Shown here one piece after another: positions 52,430 to 63,629 of a DNA stretch of 64,000 nt. The notes beneath the pieces are model-generated. The model ran no database searches. It was not told the DNA's origin and saw only the letters and a program-made list of their open reading frames with translations. The stretch is from Auriscalpium vulgare (Eukaryota > Basidiomycota > Agaricomycetes > Russulales > Auriscalpiaceae). Location of the stretch: positions 1 to 64,000 of the forward strand of contig JAHBBC010000050.1 of assembly GCA_019915015.1 (NCBI GenBank), read 5' to 3'. The translations under genes and the position numbers were made by a program. How positions within the stretch are numbered: position 1 is the stretch's first letter; the number at the start of each line of letters is the position of its first letter.

Positions 52430-55400
52430 CTATTCCTGGCGATCCCGAGGATCACCTCTTTGCCTTCCGCCACTCTGCCTGCGTGGCAGCGACCTAGGGT
52501 CGCTGACACCGCGTAGCTGGAGGTACTCCTCCAGTGCCTCTAGCTCGTCGCAGGTCTCGATCGCCTCCCAGGTGTGCTCTCCAAGAGACCACCTGACCTG
52601 GAGTTCGAGGTGATCACCGACCCATCGATGGCCGGTGATCTCGTCGACAAACCACTCGTCGTCGTCGGGCTGTCCGAAGTCGTAGAATCGTTTCGATTCA
52701 CGATTTGGGAACAACCGATCGTCGCTCGGGTGGTGTCGGCGGAGCAGTGACGCGTGGAACGTCGGGTGGATACGACGCACACGCAACTCCGTGGGCAGCT
52801 CGATCGTGTATACCGACTTGTCCGGGTTCGCGGCCACGACTCGATATGGCCCCACGTATTTCGGGAGCAGTTTGTGCGCCCGGCCCTTCGGGAGATTGAG
52901 GTTCTTGGTGCTGAGATACACCAAGTCATCGACCTTAATCTCCTCGTCCGAGCGTCGATGCTTATTTGCCTGCGCGGTCTGCAAGACCCTACGCTCGATT
53001 ATCGCATCATGCGCCAGTTCCAGGTGTAGCTGGGCCTTCGCAGCGAAGTCCCGGACGCCTGAGAACGTGGTCTGCGGTATCGTCGGGCCAAACATGCGCG
53101 GCATGTAGCCATAGTTGAGCTCGAACGGGGCGTGCCCCGTAGTTGCACTCGCACTCGAGTTCAAGGCGAACTCAACTAGCGGCAGTTTATCCCGCCAGTC
53201 ACGCTGGTCGGGCGCGACCAGGCTCCTGAGCATTTGCCCGATCGTGCGGATAGCTCGTTCCGTGACTCCATCAGTCTGGGGATGGAATGCGGTGGACATC
53301 AGGAGCTTGGTGCCCAACAGCCGGTGCAGTTCGCGCCAGAACGCCGACGTGAATTTCACGTCGCGATCAGACACGATTGACGCGGGAACTCCATGCAGCC
53401 GGACTATCTCTTTGAGATATAAATCGGCGAGTTGAGCTGCCGTTGTCGTGGTGCGCATAGGGACTAGGTGCACCATGGACGTAAGACGGCAGATGACTAC
53501 CCATAGGTAGTCATAGCCGTCTTGCTCGGGGAATGGTCCGGTGAAGTCCATCCCGATCGACTCCCAAGGTTGTGCCGGGATGGGGAGCGTGTGCAGTAGT
53601 CCAGCCGGGGCCTGGTTACCTGGCTTGGATGTCTGACAAGTCCCGCAGGACTTACAGAACTGCTCGATCTCGATGCCCATTCGTGGCCACCAGAACCACC
53701 GCCTGATGTACTCAGACGTTTTGTGGGCCCCCAGATGGCCGAGCGTGCGGTGAGCTGTGTCCGTGATAATTTCGCGGACTTTTCGCTTCCGCAGTAGGGC
53801 GTCAGGGACACAGAGTACCGTATTCCCAACTCGCGACTGCGAGTACCACTTGTCCTCCTTATTAGTGAAGCTAGCGAATTCCTCAGGGGACTTCACTATT
53901 TTTGCAAAGAAGGGGTCGGTGGGGTATGCGGCCTGTATCGCAGATTCCCAGCCAGGCGACATCTCCATCTGCCTAGGCAATGATGGTCCATCGGTGAATG
54001 CGTCTTTCACTCGTACCTCAGGTGCGAGTGATGAGGATGGCTCTGCCCGGGCGGTGCTCCCCGGCGCGGTCGATTCGGGCGGTACCTCCGCCGCGATTGG
54101 TCGGGCGGGTAGTGCCACCTGGGCCTGGCTATCGTCGCGCGGGGCCTTAGCGCGATTTTTGGCAGGTTTAGCGGGCGGCTTGGTGATTGGGGCAGCATAC
54201 TGTCTCAATTCCCTAGCCGCTCGATTCCTTTCAGAGTCTCGATTGCGCATGGTCATCGCGCGTAACTCGAGTACGCGCTCCGGGGATAGATCGTCCATAT
54301 CGGGGTCCAGTTGGACGTCGATGGTGACTATCTCGGTGCCGGGCATGTCCGGAGGGACGGAGGCATAGTAGCGGGACATAGCGTCCGCTACTTTGTTGGC
54401 CTTGCCTTCAACGTAACGGATCTGCATGTCGTATTTGGCTAGGAATTCCGCCCATCGAGCTTGTCGAGGCGACAAGTTCCTTTGCTGGTGGAAGAATTCC
54501 AATGCCTTATGGTCCGTGACTACAGTAAATCGACGACCGATTAACTTGTCCGACCACTTCGACAATGCTTCAAGTATCGCAATCGTCTCGTGCTCAAACG
54601 TACGATAATTGCGTTGCGCATCCGTAAAACGTTTCGACATCAGTCCCGCAGGACGACATGTCTCCCACGTGCTACCCTGCCCATACATCGCGCCGACTCC
54701 CCATGTGGAGGCGTCGCAGATAACCCATATCGTTTCTCCTGTGCGAGGATCGATCGGTTTTAGTATGGGCACTTTGCAGGCTATCGCCTTGATGGTCTCG
54801 AAGCACGACGTATGGATGGCTCTCCACTGGAAGGAGCGTCCATTCTTCGTCATGCCAGATAGCACGGACGTATAGGCGGATACGTCGGGCATAAATTGAG
54901 CGAGGTATTGGACCAGCCCGAGAAACTGTAACACCTCATTGGTGTTAGTGGGTTGTGGCCAGTTCCGCACTTTGGACATTTTGTCCATATCGGCGTGCAG
55001 CCCTTGGTCATCGATGCGATGCCCGAGGCATTCCATGTCCTTTGAATATAGATCACATTTCTCCTTGCTGAGGAATAAGTGATTCTTTCTAAGGATGGCG
55101 AATACGGCGCGCAAGTGTTCCTCATGGTCTTCGACCGTGTCGGAGAATATAAATATATCGTCGAGATATACATGCACGCAGATTCCGATGTGATCTCGAA
55201 AGATCACCGTCATGAGCCGCTGGAATGTAGCGGGAGCATTGCAATCTCCCTGTTGCATAACGTGGCTCACGAATGTGCCATATATCGTGGCGAACGCCGT
55301 TTTCCAGATATCATCGGGCTCGATGCGTATCTGTTCGTAGGCGTCGCTCATGTCGATCTTGGATCGGAACCTCGCGCGAGCGACGTCCATCCGAATCTGA

Positions 55401-55855
55401 TCCTGATCGGGAAACGGCGTGACGTCCTTGTGCGTGTTGTCATTGCGCTTTCGCGCATCGACCACCGTACGTAGCTTCCCCGATTTCTTTGGTATACAAA
55501 GCAACGGGGCGGCCTGCGGGGCGGTGCGCATTTCCCACCATCCCGCCTCAACATAGCGCTTTATTTTCAACATGAGTTGAGGTTTTAGCGAGTCAGGGCA
55601 TCGGGGAAGGTGGTACAAGCTGCGTAGCTTCTCATCGATTAGGTTAATGCGATGATTGACTTCTCTAAACGGTGGCAGCTCCGGGGGTACTGGACACATT
55701 AGGTCCGACTCGGAGTCCATCCACCGCTGCCTCAGCTGGGCCCACTGATCCTCAGGATCAGCGGGTGTTGTGAGTCCCTCTGGGACTCCGCCCATTCCTT
55801 CTTCCTTCATACGCGCACGGTGCTTGGTGTGGACTTCCCTCATGGGAGGAGCCAC
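52430..55855 (-). CDS. Pol polyprotein of gypsy element 2 (RT, RNase H, integrase, chromodomain)
   Basis: About 1,140 residues. The frame is open from 55897, and the first ATG is at 55843 (MREVHTKHRARMK). Reverse transcriptase LLCIPKKSGKLRTVVDARKR and the YLDD site HVYLDDIFIFSD; RNase H WVICDASTWGVGAMYG and VVTDHKALEFFHQ; integrase HRTLGHLGAHKT, CKSCGTCQTSK, MDFTGPFPEQD, VSDRDVKFTSAFWRE and TDGVTERAIRT; C-terminal chromodomain WFVDEITGHRW and LQVRWSLGEHTWEAIETC. All catalytic positions are present. It is paralogous to 43705-47019 with roughly the same length. Pol is in the same frame as the upstream protease, interrupted by one TGA at 55900-55898. Confidence 0.94.
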   Translation of the reverse strand: MAPPMREVHTKHRARMKEEGMGGVPEGLTTPADPEDQWAQLRQRWMDSESDLMCPVPPELPPFREVNHRINLIDEKLRSLYHLPRCPDSLKPQLMLKIKRYVEAGWWEMRTAPQAAPLLCIPKKSGKLRTVVDARKRNDNTHKDVTPFPDQDQIRMDVARARFRSKIDMSDAYEQIRIEPDDIWKTAFATIYGTFVSHVMQQGDCNAPATFQRLMTVIFRDHIGICVHVYLDDIFIFSDTVEDHEEHLRAVFAILRKNHLFLSKEKCDLYSKDMECLGHRIDDQGLHADMDKMSKVRNWPQPTNTNEVLQFLGLVQYLAQFMPDVSAYTSVLSGMTKNGRSFQWRAIHTSCFETIKAIACKVPILKPIDPRTGETIWVICDASTWGVGAMYGQGSTWETCRPAGLMSKRFTDAQRNYRTFEHETIAILEALSKWSDKLIGRRFTVVTDHKALEFFHQQRNLSPRQARWAEFLAKYDMQIRYVEGKANKVADAMSRYYASVPPDMPGTEIVTIDVQLDPDMDDLSPERVLELRAMTMRNRDSERNRAARELRQYAAPITKPPAKPAKNRAKAPRDDSQAQVALPARPIAAEVPPESTAPGSTARAEPSSSLAPEVRVKDAFTDGPSLPRQMEMSPGWESAIQAAYPTDPFFAKIVKSPEEFASFTNKEDKWYSQSRVGNTVLCVPDALLRKRKVREIITDTAHRTLGHLGAHKTSEYIRRWFWWPRMGIEIEQFCKSCGTCQTSKPGNQAPAGLLHTLPIPAQPWESIGMDFTGPFPEQDGYDYLWVVICRLTSMVHLVPMRTTTTAAQLADLYLKEIVRLHGVPASIVSDRDVKFTSAFWRELHRLLGTKLLMSTAFHPQTDGVTERAIRTIGQMLRSLVAPDQRDWRDKLPLVEFALNSSASATTGHAPFELNYGYMPRMFGPTIPQTTFSGVRDFAAKAQLHLELAHDAIIERRVLQTAQANKHRRSDEEIKVDDLVYLSTKNLNLPKGRAHKLLPKYVGPYRVVAANPDKSVYTIELPTELRVRRIHPTFHASLLRRHHPSDDRLFPNRESKRFYDFGQPDDDEWFVDEITGHRWVGDHLELQVRWSLGEHTWEAIETCDELEALEEYLQLRGVSDPRSLPRRQSGGRQRGDPRDRQE

Positions 55856-55897
55856 CGAGGTGGCAGGTTCTACTTTCGTAGATCCCGCCGCGCGGCC

Positions 55898-57052
55898 TCA
55901 TTCTTGCGCGGGGCGCGCTGCGTTGATGCGCGCCGTCGTCATCGGTGCGCGAGCGCGTCTCCAGTGTCGTCGCGATCGTTGGGCTTCCTCCTGAGGAGTG
56001 AGCGCAACTATGCGTTGACCGTTGATGTTGATCGAGAGGTCGCCGAAGTCGAGGGCGACTCGGTTGCCATGGAGAAACGGGGTGCCCAGTATTATGTCGT
56101 AGTGGTCGATATTGGCCACATCGAGATAGCACGCGACCTCCTGGCCATTCACCCCAACTATGCATCTCGTCCCATAGTTTATTTTGGACTTCGACCCTAC
56201 AACACCCAGTTGGAGTGTCATGGGGTCGGTCAGCTCGAATATCCCTACGCGGGATACCGTGGCTGCCTCAGGCTTATGCCGTTTGTAGTGCTCCCACTGT
56301 CAAACAGCGCAAATAGCGTCTCGCCATTGATGTTCACATCAGCGGCGAGCACTATGTGCCTTGCCGTATCGCGGGTCGGCTGTTCCTCAGAGGGAACGTT
56401 GCGCCTGAGGTTGGCACTGTATACCCAGCGGGGTACTTCGGGCGTTATGGCGGGCAAGTTGGTATGCATTGCGCGCATGGCAAACAGCATGCTCGTGGTG
56501 CGTCGCGACAGTGCGTCTACGTACGCCGGGGGCGCTACGTATGTGGGTGCCGGCGGTGCTACGTCCGCTGCTGCGTCCCCTCCCCCTGCATGATGTGGCC
56601 ATGCGTTGTCTGCGTCGTCACCGCGAGAGAACGTCGGCCCTCGGGGTCGGCGGCGCTCGAGTGCTGCTACGATGTTGAACGCGTTGCGCATCCCAGCGTT
56701 GTACGCAACTTCTTGCCGGGCCTCAGCCTGCTCGGTGCGCGAGAAGTGCATGATGGCTCGGGCGGCGGTGGCCAACCCAGCGTTGTAGCCGGCGTCGTAT
56801 CGGTCATTCCGCAGGGACTGCCCGATTTCCTCCGCAGCGTCGAGTGTGCCGTCTCCACGCCGTGCATTGCGCCGGTGGTTTACGAACACCAGGCAGATAA
56901 AGCACTCGGCCGCGTGGATGGGGCCGAACTCCGGGTCGAACATCCACATATGTTCGAGTACAATGTTCATTCCAAGGGATAGGGCGGCGGTTACGCGGTC
57001 CTCTACGTACCGCCGCCTCGTCTCCTCAGTCTGATTGTACCACCAAACTATA
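55898..57052 (-). pseudogene. Truncated gag-protease of gypsy element 2
   Basis: The minus-strand frame enters from the Harbinger junction at 57052 and runs through a gag-derived region (SLGMNIVLEHMWMFDPEFGP, ECFICLVFVNHRR) to an aspartic protease (LFALFDSGSTTNGIS, then LQLGVVGSKSKINYG and HYDIILGTPFLHGNRVALDF). In the protease the frame slips by one base at the GG (plus strand) run 56271-56272; a third base there would restore it. It ends in TGA at 55900-55898, after which the same frame stays open into pol. Truncation at the 5' side is physical (transposon insertion); the internal slip may be a sequencing error. Confidence 0.85.
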
Positions 57053-57119
57053 GGGGAGCTCAGAGTAGACCGTTTTCGTTTCCGTTTCGTTTTCAAACGC
57101 CTTTCGTTTTCGATTCGGC
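57053..57119 (+). repeat. Left 67-bp terminal inverted repeat of Harbinger copy 1
   Basis: Perfect inverted match to 60371-60437. The same pair bounds copy 2 (60443-60509 and 63761-63827). Rich in CGTTTTC/TTTCGTTTT motifs that could be multiple transposase-binding sites. Confidence 0.93.
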
Positions 57120-57204
57120 GCCCCGGCGTGATATTACATAATGTCACTCAATCTACGCCGCTGCGCGACACCGCCGCCATTGCTTTCGAGCTCTTCCACC
57201 AGCC

Positions 57205-58528
57205 ATGGCCCGTGCTACCTACCACGATGAGATTATCGACGCATACATCACATATATGGCTATCCAGATGGCACTCATGCCTCCATCTTCAGCCACAGCT
57301 ATGATGGAGCAGCTCCAACGCGATAGCTCAATCCTTCACACCATCCTATCCTCCCGCTACATCAACCCCCGTCCTCCCGTCGTTAAAGCCGGCAATCTCC
57401 AGCTTGCATGGGAGTATGCACAGGATCCTGCCCATCACCACCGCTTTATCAACATGCTCCGTGTCTCTCCCCACGTCTTCGACACTATCCTTGGCCTCAT
57501 CGAGGGTCATCCCGTATTCCAGAACAACTCGAACACCCCGCAGGAGGATATCCGAACGCAATTAGCGGTGACCCTGTACCGTATGGGTCGCTATGGCAAT
57601 GGCGCATCTCTCGAGGATATCAGCCGTGCAGCGGGCTGTTCAGAGGGCGCTGTGGAGCTATACACGGAGAGATGTCAGGAGGCGCTGATGTCCTTGCATG
57701 GGATGTTTGTACGGCCGCTAACAGAGGAGGAGAAAGAGGTCGAGAAAAGGTGGATTGATGAGCAGCTTGGTTTCACGGGATCCACCTGGAGGGAGGGATG
57801 GGTGATGTACGACGGGACAATTGTTGTCCTGTACAGTCGCCCCGGCCTCGACGGTGACGCGTACTACACAAGGAAGTGCAACTATGGGTTCAACGTCCAG
57901 GTATGCTGGATATCTTCTAATAGCTCCTGACTGACATATCTGTACACAGATTGGCAATACACCGTCGAATCTACGAATCGTTGACTATTCGCTTGGCATG
58001 ACCGGTTCTGCTCATGATGCATCTGCATTTGAGCATACTGCAGCTGTCAAGCATACCGACTGGTTCTTCAGAGGTGACGAGTTTGCATGGGGTGACTCTG
58101 CGTACCCTGTCAGCTCGCGGACCATCCCAGTTCACAAGAAACCAGCGTCGTTAGACCGCTCAAATGCCTTATTCGACAAACACGTAGCTCGCCTACGCGT
58201 TCGCTCTGAACACACCATGGGTGCACTCAAGGGCCGATGGCAATCCCTTCGTGGCTTACGGCTCAATATCCGTTACAATCGGGACCATATACGAGCGTGT
58301 CGGTGGATTTCATGTTGCATCATCTTGCACAACGCAGTGCTCGACATCGAAGGATGGGCGAGTGGGACAAGCTTTGCGACTTGGCACTCACGTGCTCAGG
58401 AAGAGGACGATAGGGGGGAGCCAGATGATCCTATAGATGATGATATCACAGAGGATGATGATTGCGAGGCTAGGAGACGTGGCCTTGTGGCAGAAATAGT
58501 AGCCGCTCAACGAGCAGGACTTGTATAA
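57205..58528 (+). CDS. Harbinger (DDE_Tnp_4-type) transposase, copy 1, intact
   Basis: Two exons (57205-57900, 57950-58528) with a 49-bp GT-AG intron; 424 residues. It starts MARATYHDEIIDAYITYMA. A helical N-terminal region and a helix-turn-helix-like part (TQLAVTLYRMGRYGNGASLE, DISRAAGCSEGAVE) precede the catalytic domain. The DDE triad is in VMYDGTIVVL (first D), FAWGDSAYPV (second D) and RSEHTMGALKGRWQSLRGL (E). The C-terminus is acidic (DDDITEDDDCEA). PIF/Harbinger transposases cut and paste their element into short T/A-rich targets and need the partner protein encoded on the opposite strand. No disabling change. Confidence 0.93.
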
Positions 58529-58643
58529 ATGAACAAGATTAAATCTGAGATTGTAAAGAGTAAGAGAGATATAATCAGAAAGAAGAAAGGACTGTGTAGC
58601 ATTAAATGAGAGGCTGCAGTTAGAAAGGACAAAAGCAAAATGA

Positions 58644-60239
58644 TCAGACTAAGCCTCGCTCCAACTCGTCTGGAACCACAGATGATCCTCGTCCAAGATC
58701 TCTGTCCAACTGGCTCTCATCCCAGGGAGGACTATTTTCTCTCTGGCTTGTCATCTCGCTCTCGGGCTCATCATCCGGAGGTGTCGATGCGCGCGGCAGA
58801 GATGAAGGCGTCGATGCAGCGGTTGACATAGAGCCCGTGCGTGAGATGGAACGAGCGGGCGTAGCGGCGGCGACAACCAGAGGAGGATTCTGAAGGCGCG
58901 ATATATTTTCACGGAGATCTTGAAGCTGCAGCTGAAGGTCATCGTCAAGTGCTTCCGACTTGCGGCGATACTCATCGTTCGTCCACAAGCCAATCTGCAG
59001 CTCACGAAAGAGGCGGTCGTGGCGATCGCGAGCGTCTTGGCGAAGACTATTCATGTCATCGCGCAGCCTGTCGACAGCTTTGCGGATGTTCTCTTCCTTT
59101 GACACCGCAAAGCTACGCCTGCCACATGAATTAGTCCACGTGCATTACCAACAACTAGTATTACTTACTCGATGGACTCCTTCAGTATGTCTTGAATGCC
59201 GGTGCGTGACGTGGGCTTGAAGCGACCCTTCAAGCTCTCCAGCTTCTCTTCCGACAGGTGTGCGGGAGTCTTCTTCGCACTTGCTTGCGACGAGGGCGGC
59301 ACGCGGTTCTCTTTGGGAGTGTGTGGCGTCTGCGGTGGCGATCCCGGGCCGGTGCGGTCGCAGAAGAGTCTTGCGCGAGAGGCGCCGGGCCATCGTGAAC
59401 GCGTAGGACGGGGTCTATGTCCTCTTCGCGCGGTTGCCGCACAGGTGGCGCGTCGTCGGGAGGCTGATAGTGCACTGTGCGGTGACCGTCCGGACCAACC
59501 CCAGTCGTGATGATGATCGGGTTTTCATTTGGGCGGGTGGCAAGGATCGCGTGAATTCGGGGGAAGACAGCGAACTCGGCCTCGATCTCCTCTGCACAGG
59601 ATGTGTTAGCCTCCAGCGTGCTCATCGGAGATCACAAAATGAACTTACGCCAGATATTCTTGTGGCGTGCATCGGTATCCTCGGATGGGCCATCTGGCCC
59701 TATGTAGCAGACCAAATACTCATCTGGACCATCGTCGGCATCACCTGTGTCGACGATGGCCTCATTCCCAGTGAGGACACCTCCACCCGTGCACTTAATG
59801 CGCCGAACCTTGGAGTGATAGGTGATGCGTAGCCTACACAAGCCTGTGAGCACGTATGAGGCATCCAATAAGGGTATGGACATACTGATTTATTTTCCCG
59901 AGCACCTTTGCTCCCAGACTGACGAAATCCGAGTCCGGAGCATCCTTCCAGAGGATGCGAGCAAGCCGCTGACCCGCTGCGACCTTACTTTCTCCGCTTT
60001 TCTTCTGGAAAGATGTCAGTAACAAAGCCCAGATGATGCGTGGGCCACCTGCATACCTCACCACGCTTGTTACCAAACATAACCTTGCGATTTTGCGGCT
60101 GTTCGAGCTCCGTGATGAGCTGCAGGAGCAGCTCATTTGGCTTCTTATTTGTGCCCCAGCTGATGTTCTCCTCACGGGATTTCTTGCCCGGAGCTGTCTC
60201 AGGCTGGTCGGAGTCCGAGCGGCCGCGTTTCCGGGGCAT
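58644..60239 (-). CDS. Harbinger accessory DNA-binding-type protein (Myb/SANT-like partner), copy 1
   Basis: Five exons (60239-60057, 60004-59886, 59833-59649, 59591-59169, 59118-58644); with one G restored at 59351-59352, as seen in copy 2, they give 1,386 nt, or 461 residues. The N-terminus is basic (MPRKRGRSDSD) and followed by a Myb/SANT-like helical block (KKPNELLLQLITELEQPQNR, RLARILWKDAPDS, YHSKVRRIKCTGGGV) as in fungal Harbinger partner proteins. A Pro/Ser/Thr linker and a coiled coil (NIRKAVDRLRDDMNSLRQDA) follow, then an acidic tail. In animal Harbinger elements such proteins carry the transposase to the nucleus and onto the terminal repeats; the same role here is inferred. Convergent with the transposase gene, 115 bp apart. 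Confidence 0.8.
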
Positions 60240-60594
60240 TAAGAGAGTAGGAGAGTGTAGATTAAGGAGGTATCGCGAGGGAATGAGTGTGTGAGACACG
60301 AAGACGCCGCACAACGCGAGCGTCACCTAAAGTCACACGATTGTCACACATCGGGTCACTTATGCCGCGGGCCGAATCGAAAACGAAAGGCGTTTGAAAA
60401 CGAAACGGAAACGAAAACGGTCTACTCTGAGCTCCCCTATTAGGGGAGCTCAGAGTAGACCGTTTTCGTTTCCGTTTCGTTTTCAAACGCCTTTCGTTTT
60501 CGATTCGGCGCCCCGGCGTGATATTACATAATGTCACTCAATCTACGCCGCTGCGCGACACCGCCGCCATTGCTTTCGAGCTCTTCCACCAGCC

Positions 60595-61917
60595 ATGGCC
60601 CGTGCTACCTACCACGATGAGATTATCGACGCATACATCACATATATGGCTATCCAGATGGCACTCATGCCTCCATCTTCAGCCACAGCTATGATGGAGC
60701 AGCTCCAACGCGATAGCTCAATCCTTCACACCATCCTATCCTCCCGCTACATCAACCCCCGTCCTCCCGTCGTTAAAGCCGGCAATCTCCAGCTTGCATG
60801 GGAGTATGCACAGGATCCTGCCCATCACCACCGCTTTATCAACATGCTCCGTGTCTCTCCCCACGTCTTCGACACTATCCTTGGCCTCATCGAGGGTCAT
60901 CCCGTATTCCAGAACAACTCGAACACCCCGCAGGAGGATATCCGAACGCAATTAGCGGTGACCCTGTACCGTATGGGTCGCTATGGCAATGGCGCATCTC
61001 TCGAGGATATCAGCCGTGCAGCGGGCTGTTCAGAGGGCGCTGTGGAGCTATACACGGAGAGATGTCAGGAGGCGCTGATGTCCTTGCATGGGATGTTTGT
61101 ACGGCCGCTAACAGAGGAGGAGAAAGAGGTCGAGAAAAGGTGGATTGATGAGCAGCTTGGTTTCACGGGATCCACCTGGAGGGAGGGATGGGTGATGTAC
61201 GACGGGACAATTGTTGTCCTGTACAGTCGCCCCGGCCTCGACGGTGACGCGTACTACACAAGGAAGTGCAACTATGGGTTCAACGTCCAGGTATGCTGGA
61301 TATCTTCTAATAGCTCCTGACTGACATATCTGTACACAGATTGGCAATACACCGTCGAATCTACGAATCGTTGACTATTCGCTTGGCATGACCGGTTCTG
61401 CTCATGATGCATCTGCATTTGAGCATACTGCAGCTGTCAAGCATACCGACTGGTTCTTCAGAGGTGACGAGTTTGCATGGGGTGACTCTGCGTACCCTGT
61501 CAGCTCGCGGACCATCCCAGTTCACAAGAAACCAGCGTCGTTAGACCGCTCAAATGCCTTATTCGACAAACACGTAGCTCGCCTACGCGTTCGCTCTGAA
61601 CACACCATGGGTGCACTCAAGGCCGATGGCAATCCCTTCGTGGCTTACGGCTCAATATCCGTTACAATCGGGACCATATACGAGCGTGTCGGTGGATTTC
61701 ATGTTGCATCATCTTGCACAACGCAGTGCTCGACATCGAAGGATGGGCGAGTGGGACAAGCTTTGCGACTTGGCACTCACGTGCTCAGGAAGAGGACGAT
61801 AGGGGGGAGCCAGATGATCCTATAGATGATGATATCACAGAGGATGATGATTGCGAGGCTAGGAGACGTGGCCTTGTGGCAGAAATAGTAGCCGCTCAAC
61901 GAGCAGGACTTGTATAA
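60595..61917 (+). pseudogene. Harbinger transposase, copy 2, with 1-base frameshift
   Basis: Same gene as 57205-58528 (exons 60595-61290 and 61340-61917). One G is missing from the run at 61621-61622 (three in copy 1), just after the catalytic Glu in SEHTMGALK. As written, the last ~100 residues are read out of frame. Given the pattern of homopolymer losses elsewhere, this may be a sequencing error and not a real mutation. Confidence 0.88.
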
Positions 61918-62032
61918 ATGAACAAGATTAAATCTGAGATTGTAAAGAGTAAGAGAGATATAATCAGAAAGAAGAAAGGACTGTGTAGCATTAAATGAGA
62001 GGCTGCAGTTAGAAAGGACAAAAGCAAAATGA

Positions 62033-63629
62033 TCAGACTAAGCCTCGCTCCAACTCGTCTGGAACCACAGATGATCCTCGTCCAAGATCTCTGTCCAACT
62101 GGCTCTCATCCCAGGGAGGACTATTTTCTCTCTGGCTTGTCATCTCGCTCTCGGGCTCATCATCCGGAGGTGTCGATGCGCGCGGCAGAGATGAAGGCGT
62201 CGATGCAGCGGTTGACATAGAGCCCGTGCGTGAGATGGAACGAGCGGGCGTAGCGGCGGCGACAACCAGAGGAGGATTCTGAAGGCGCGATATATTTTCA
62301 CGGAGATCTTGAAGCTGCAGCTGAAGGTCATCGTCAAGTGCTTCCGACTTGCGGCGATACTCATCGTTCGTCCACAAGCCAATCTGCAGCTCACGAAAGA
62401 GGCGGTCGTGGCGATCGCGAGCGTCTTGGCGAAGACTATTCATGTCATCGCGCAGCCTGTCGACAGCTTTGCGGATGTTCTCTTCCTTTGACACCGCAAA
62501 GCTACGCCTGCCACATGAATTAGTCCACGTGCATTACCAACAACTAGTATTACTTACTCGATGGACTCCTTCAGTATGTCTTGAATGCCGGTGCGTGACG
62601 TGGGCTTGAAGCGACCCTTCAAGCTCTCCAGCTTCTCTTCCGACAGGTGTGCGGGAGTCTTCTTCGCACTTGCTTGCGACGAGGGCGGCACGCGGTTCTC
62701 TTTGGGAGTGTGTGGCGTCTGCGGTGGCGATCCCGGGCCGGGTGCGGTCGCAGAAGAGTCTTGCGCGAGAGGCGCCGGGCCATCGTGAACGCGTAGGACG
62801 GGGTCTATGTCCTCTTCGCGCGGTTGCCGCACAGGTGGCGCGTCGTCGGGAGGCTGATAGTGCACTGTGCGGTGACCGTCCGGACCAACCCCAGTCGTGA
62901 TGATGATCGGGTTTTCATTTGGGCGGGTGGCAAGGATCGCGTGAATTCGGGGGAAGACAGCGAACTCGGCCTCGATCTCCTCTGCACAGGATGTGTTAGC
63001 CTCCAGCGTGCTCATCGGAGATCACAAAATGAACTTACGCCAGATATTCTTGTGGCGTGCATCGGTATCCTCGGATGGGCCATCTGGCCCTATGTAGCAG
63101 ACCAAATACTCATCTGGACCATCGTCGGCATCACCTGTGTCGACGATGGCCTCATTCCCAGTGAGGACACCTCCACCCGTGCACTTAATGCGCCGAACCT
63201 TGGAGTGATAGGTGATGCGTAGCCTACACAAGCCTGTGAGCACGTATGAGGCATCCAATAAGGGTATGGACATACTGATTTATTTTCCCGAGCACCTTTG
63301 CTCCCAGACTGACGAAATCCGAGTCCGGAGCATCCTTCCAGAGGATGCGAGCAAGCCGCTGACCCGCTGCGACCTTACTTTCTCCGCTTTTCTTCTGGAA
63401 AGATGTCAGTAACAAAGCCCAGATGATGCGTGGGCCACCTGCATACCTCACCACGCTTGTTACCAAACATAACCTTGCGATTTTGCGGCTGTTCGAGCTC
63501 CGTGATGAGCTGCAGGAGCAGCTCATTTGGCTTCTTATTTGTGCCCCAGCTGATGTTCTCCTCACGGGATTTCTTGCCCGGAGCTGTCTCAGGCTGGTCG
63601 GAGTCCGAGCGGCCGCGTTTCCGGGGCAT
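62033..63629 (-). CDS. Harbinger accessory DNA-binding-type protein, copy 2, intact
   Basis: Same five-exon gene as 58644-60239 but with three Gs at 62740-62742, which keeps the linker in frame (TAPGPGSPPQTPHTPKENR). The full 461-residue product is predicted. Together with the intact transposase in copy 1, the tandem pair encodes one complete set of both proteins even if every indel is real. Confidence 0.8.

Larger units (their letters stand above)
49639..57052 (-). mobile_element. Ty3/gypsy chromovirus 2 (ORF3, pol, protease-gag), 5' end cut by Harbinger elements
   Basis: Minus-strand element read from 57052 down: gag fragment and protease, single TGA, pol with chromodomain, ORF3. Pol is intact but clearly diverged from element 1. 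At 57052/57053 its gag reading frame stops abruptly at the inverted repeat of a PIF/Harbinger element, so the 5' LTR and start of gag must lie beyond the window or be lost. It meets gypsy element 1 tail to tail. No LTR recognised. Confidence 0.88.
57053..60437 (+). mobile_element. PIF/Harbinger transposon, copy 1 (3,385 bp)
   Basis: Bounded by 67-bp perfect terminal inverted repeats (57053-57119 and 60371-60437) starting GGGGAGCTCAGAGTAGACCG. It holds two convergent genes, as in many Harbinger elements: a DDE transposase (+) and a DNA-binding-type partner (-). Inserted into the gag of gypsy element 2. A 5-bp spacer (TATTA) separates it from copy 2. The expected 3-bp target duplication cannot be assigned cleanly because the flanks are ATA on the left and TAT on the right. 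Confidence 0.93.
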
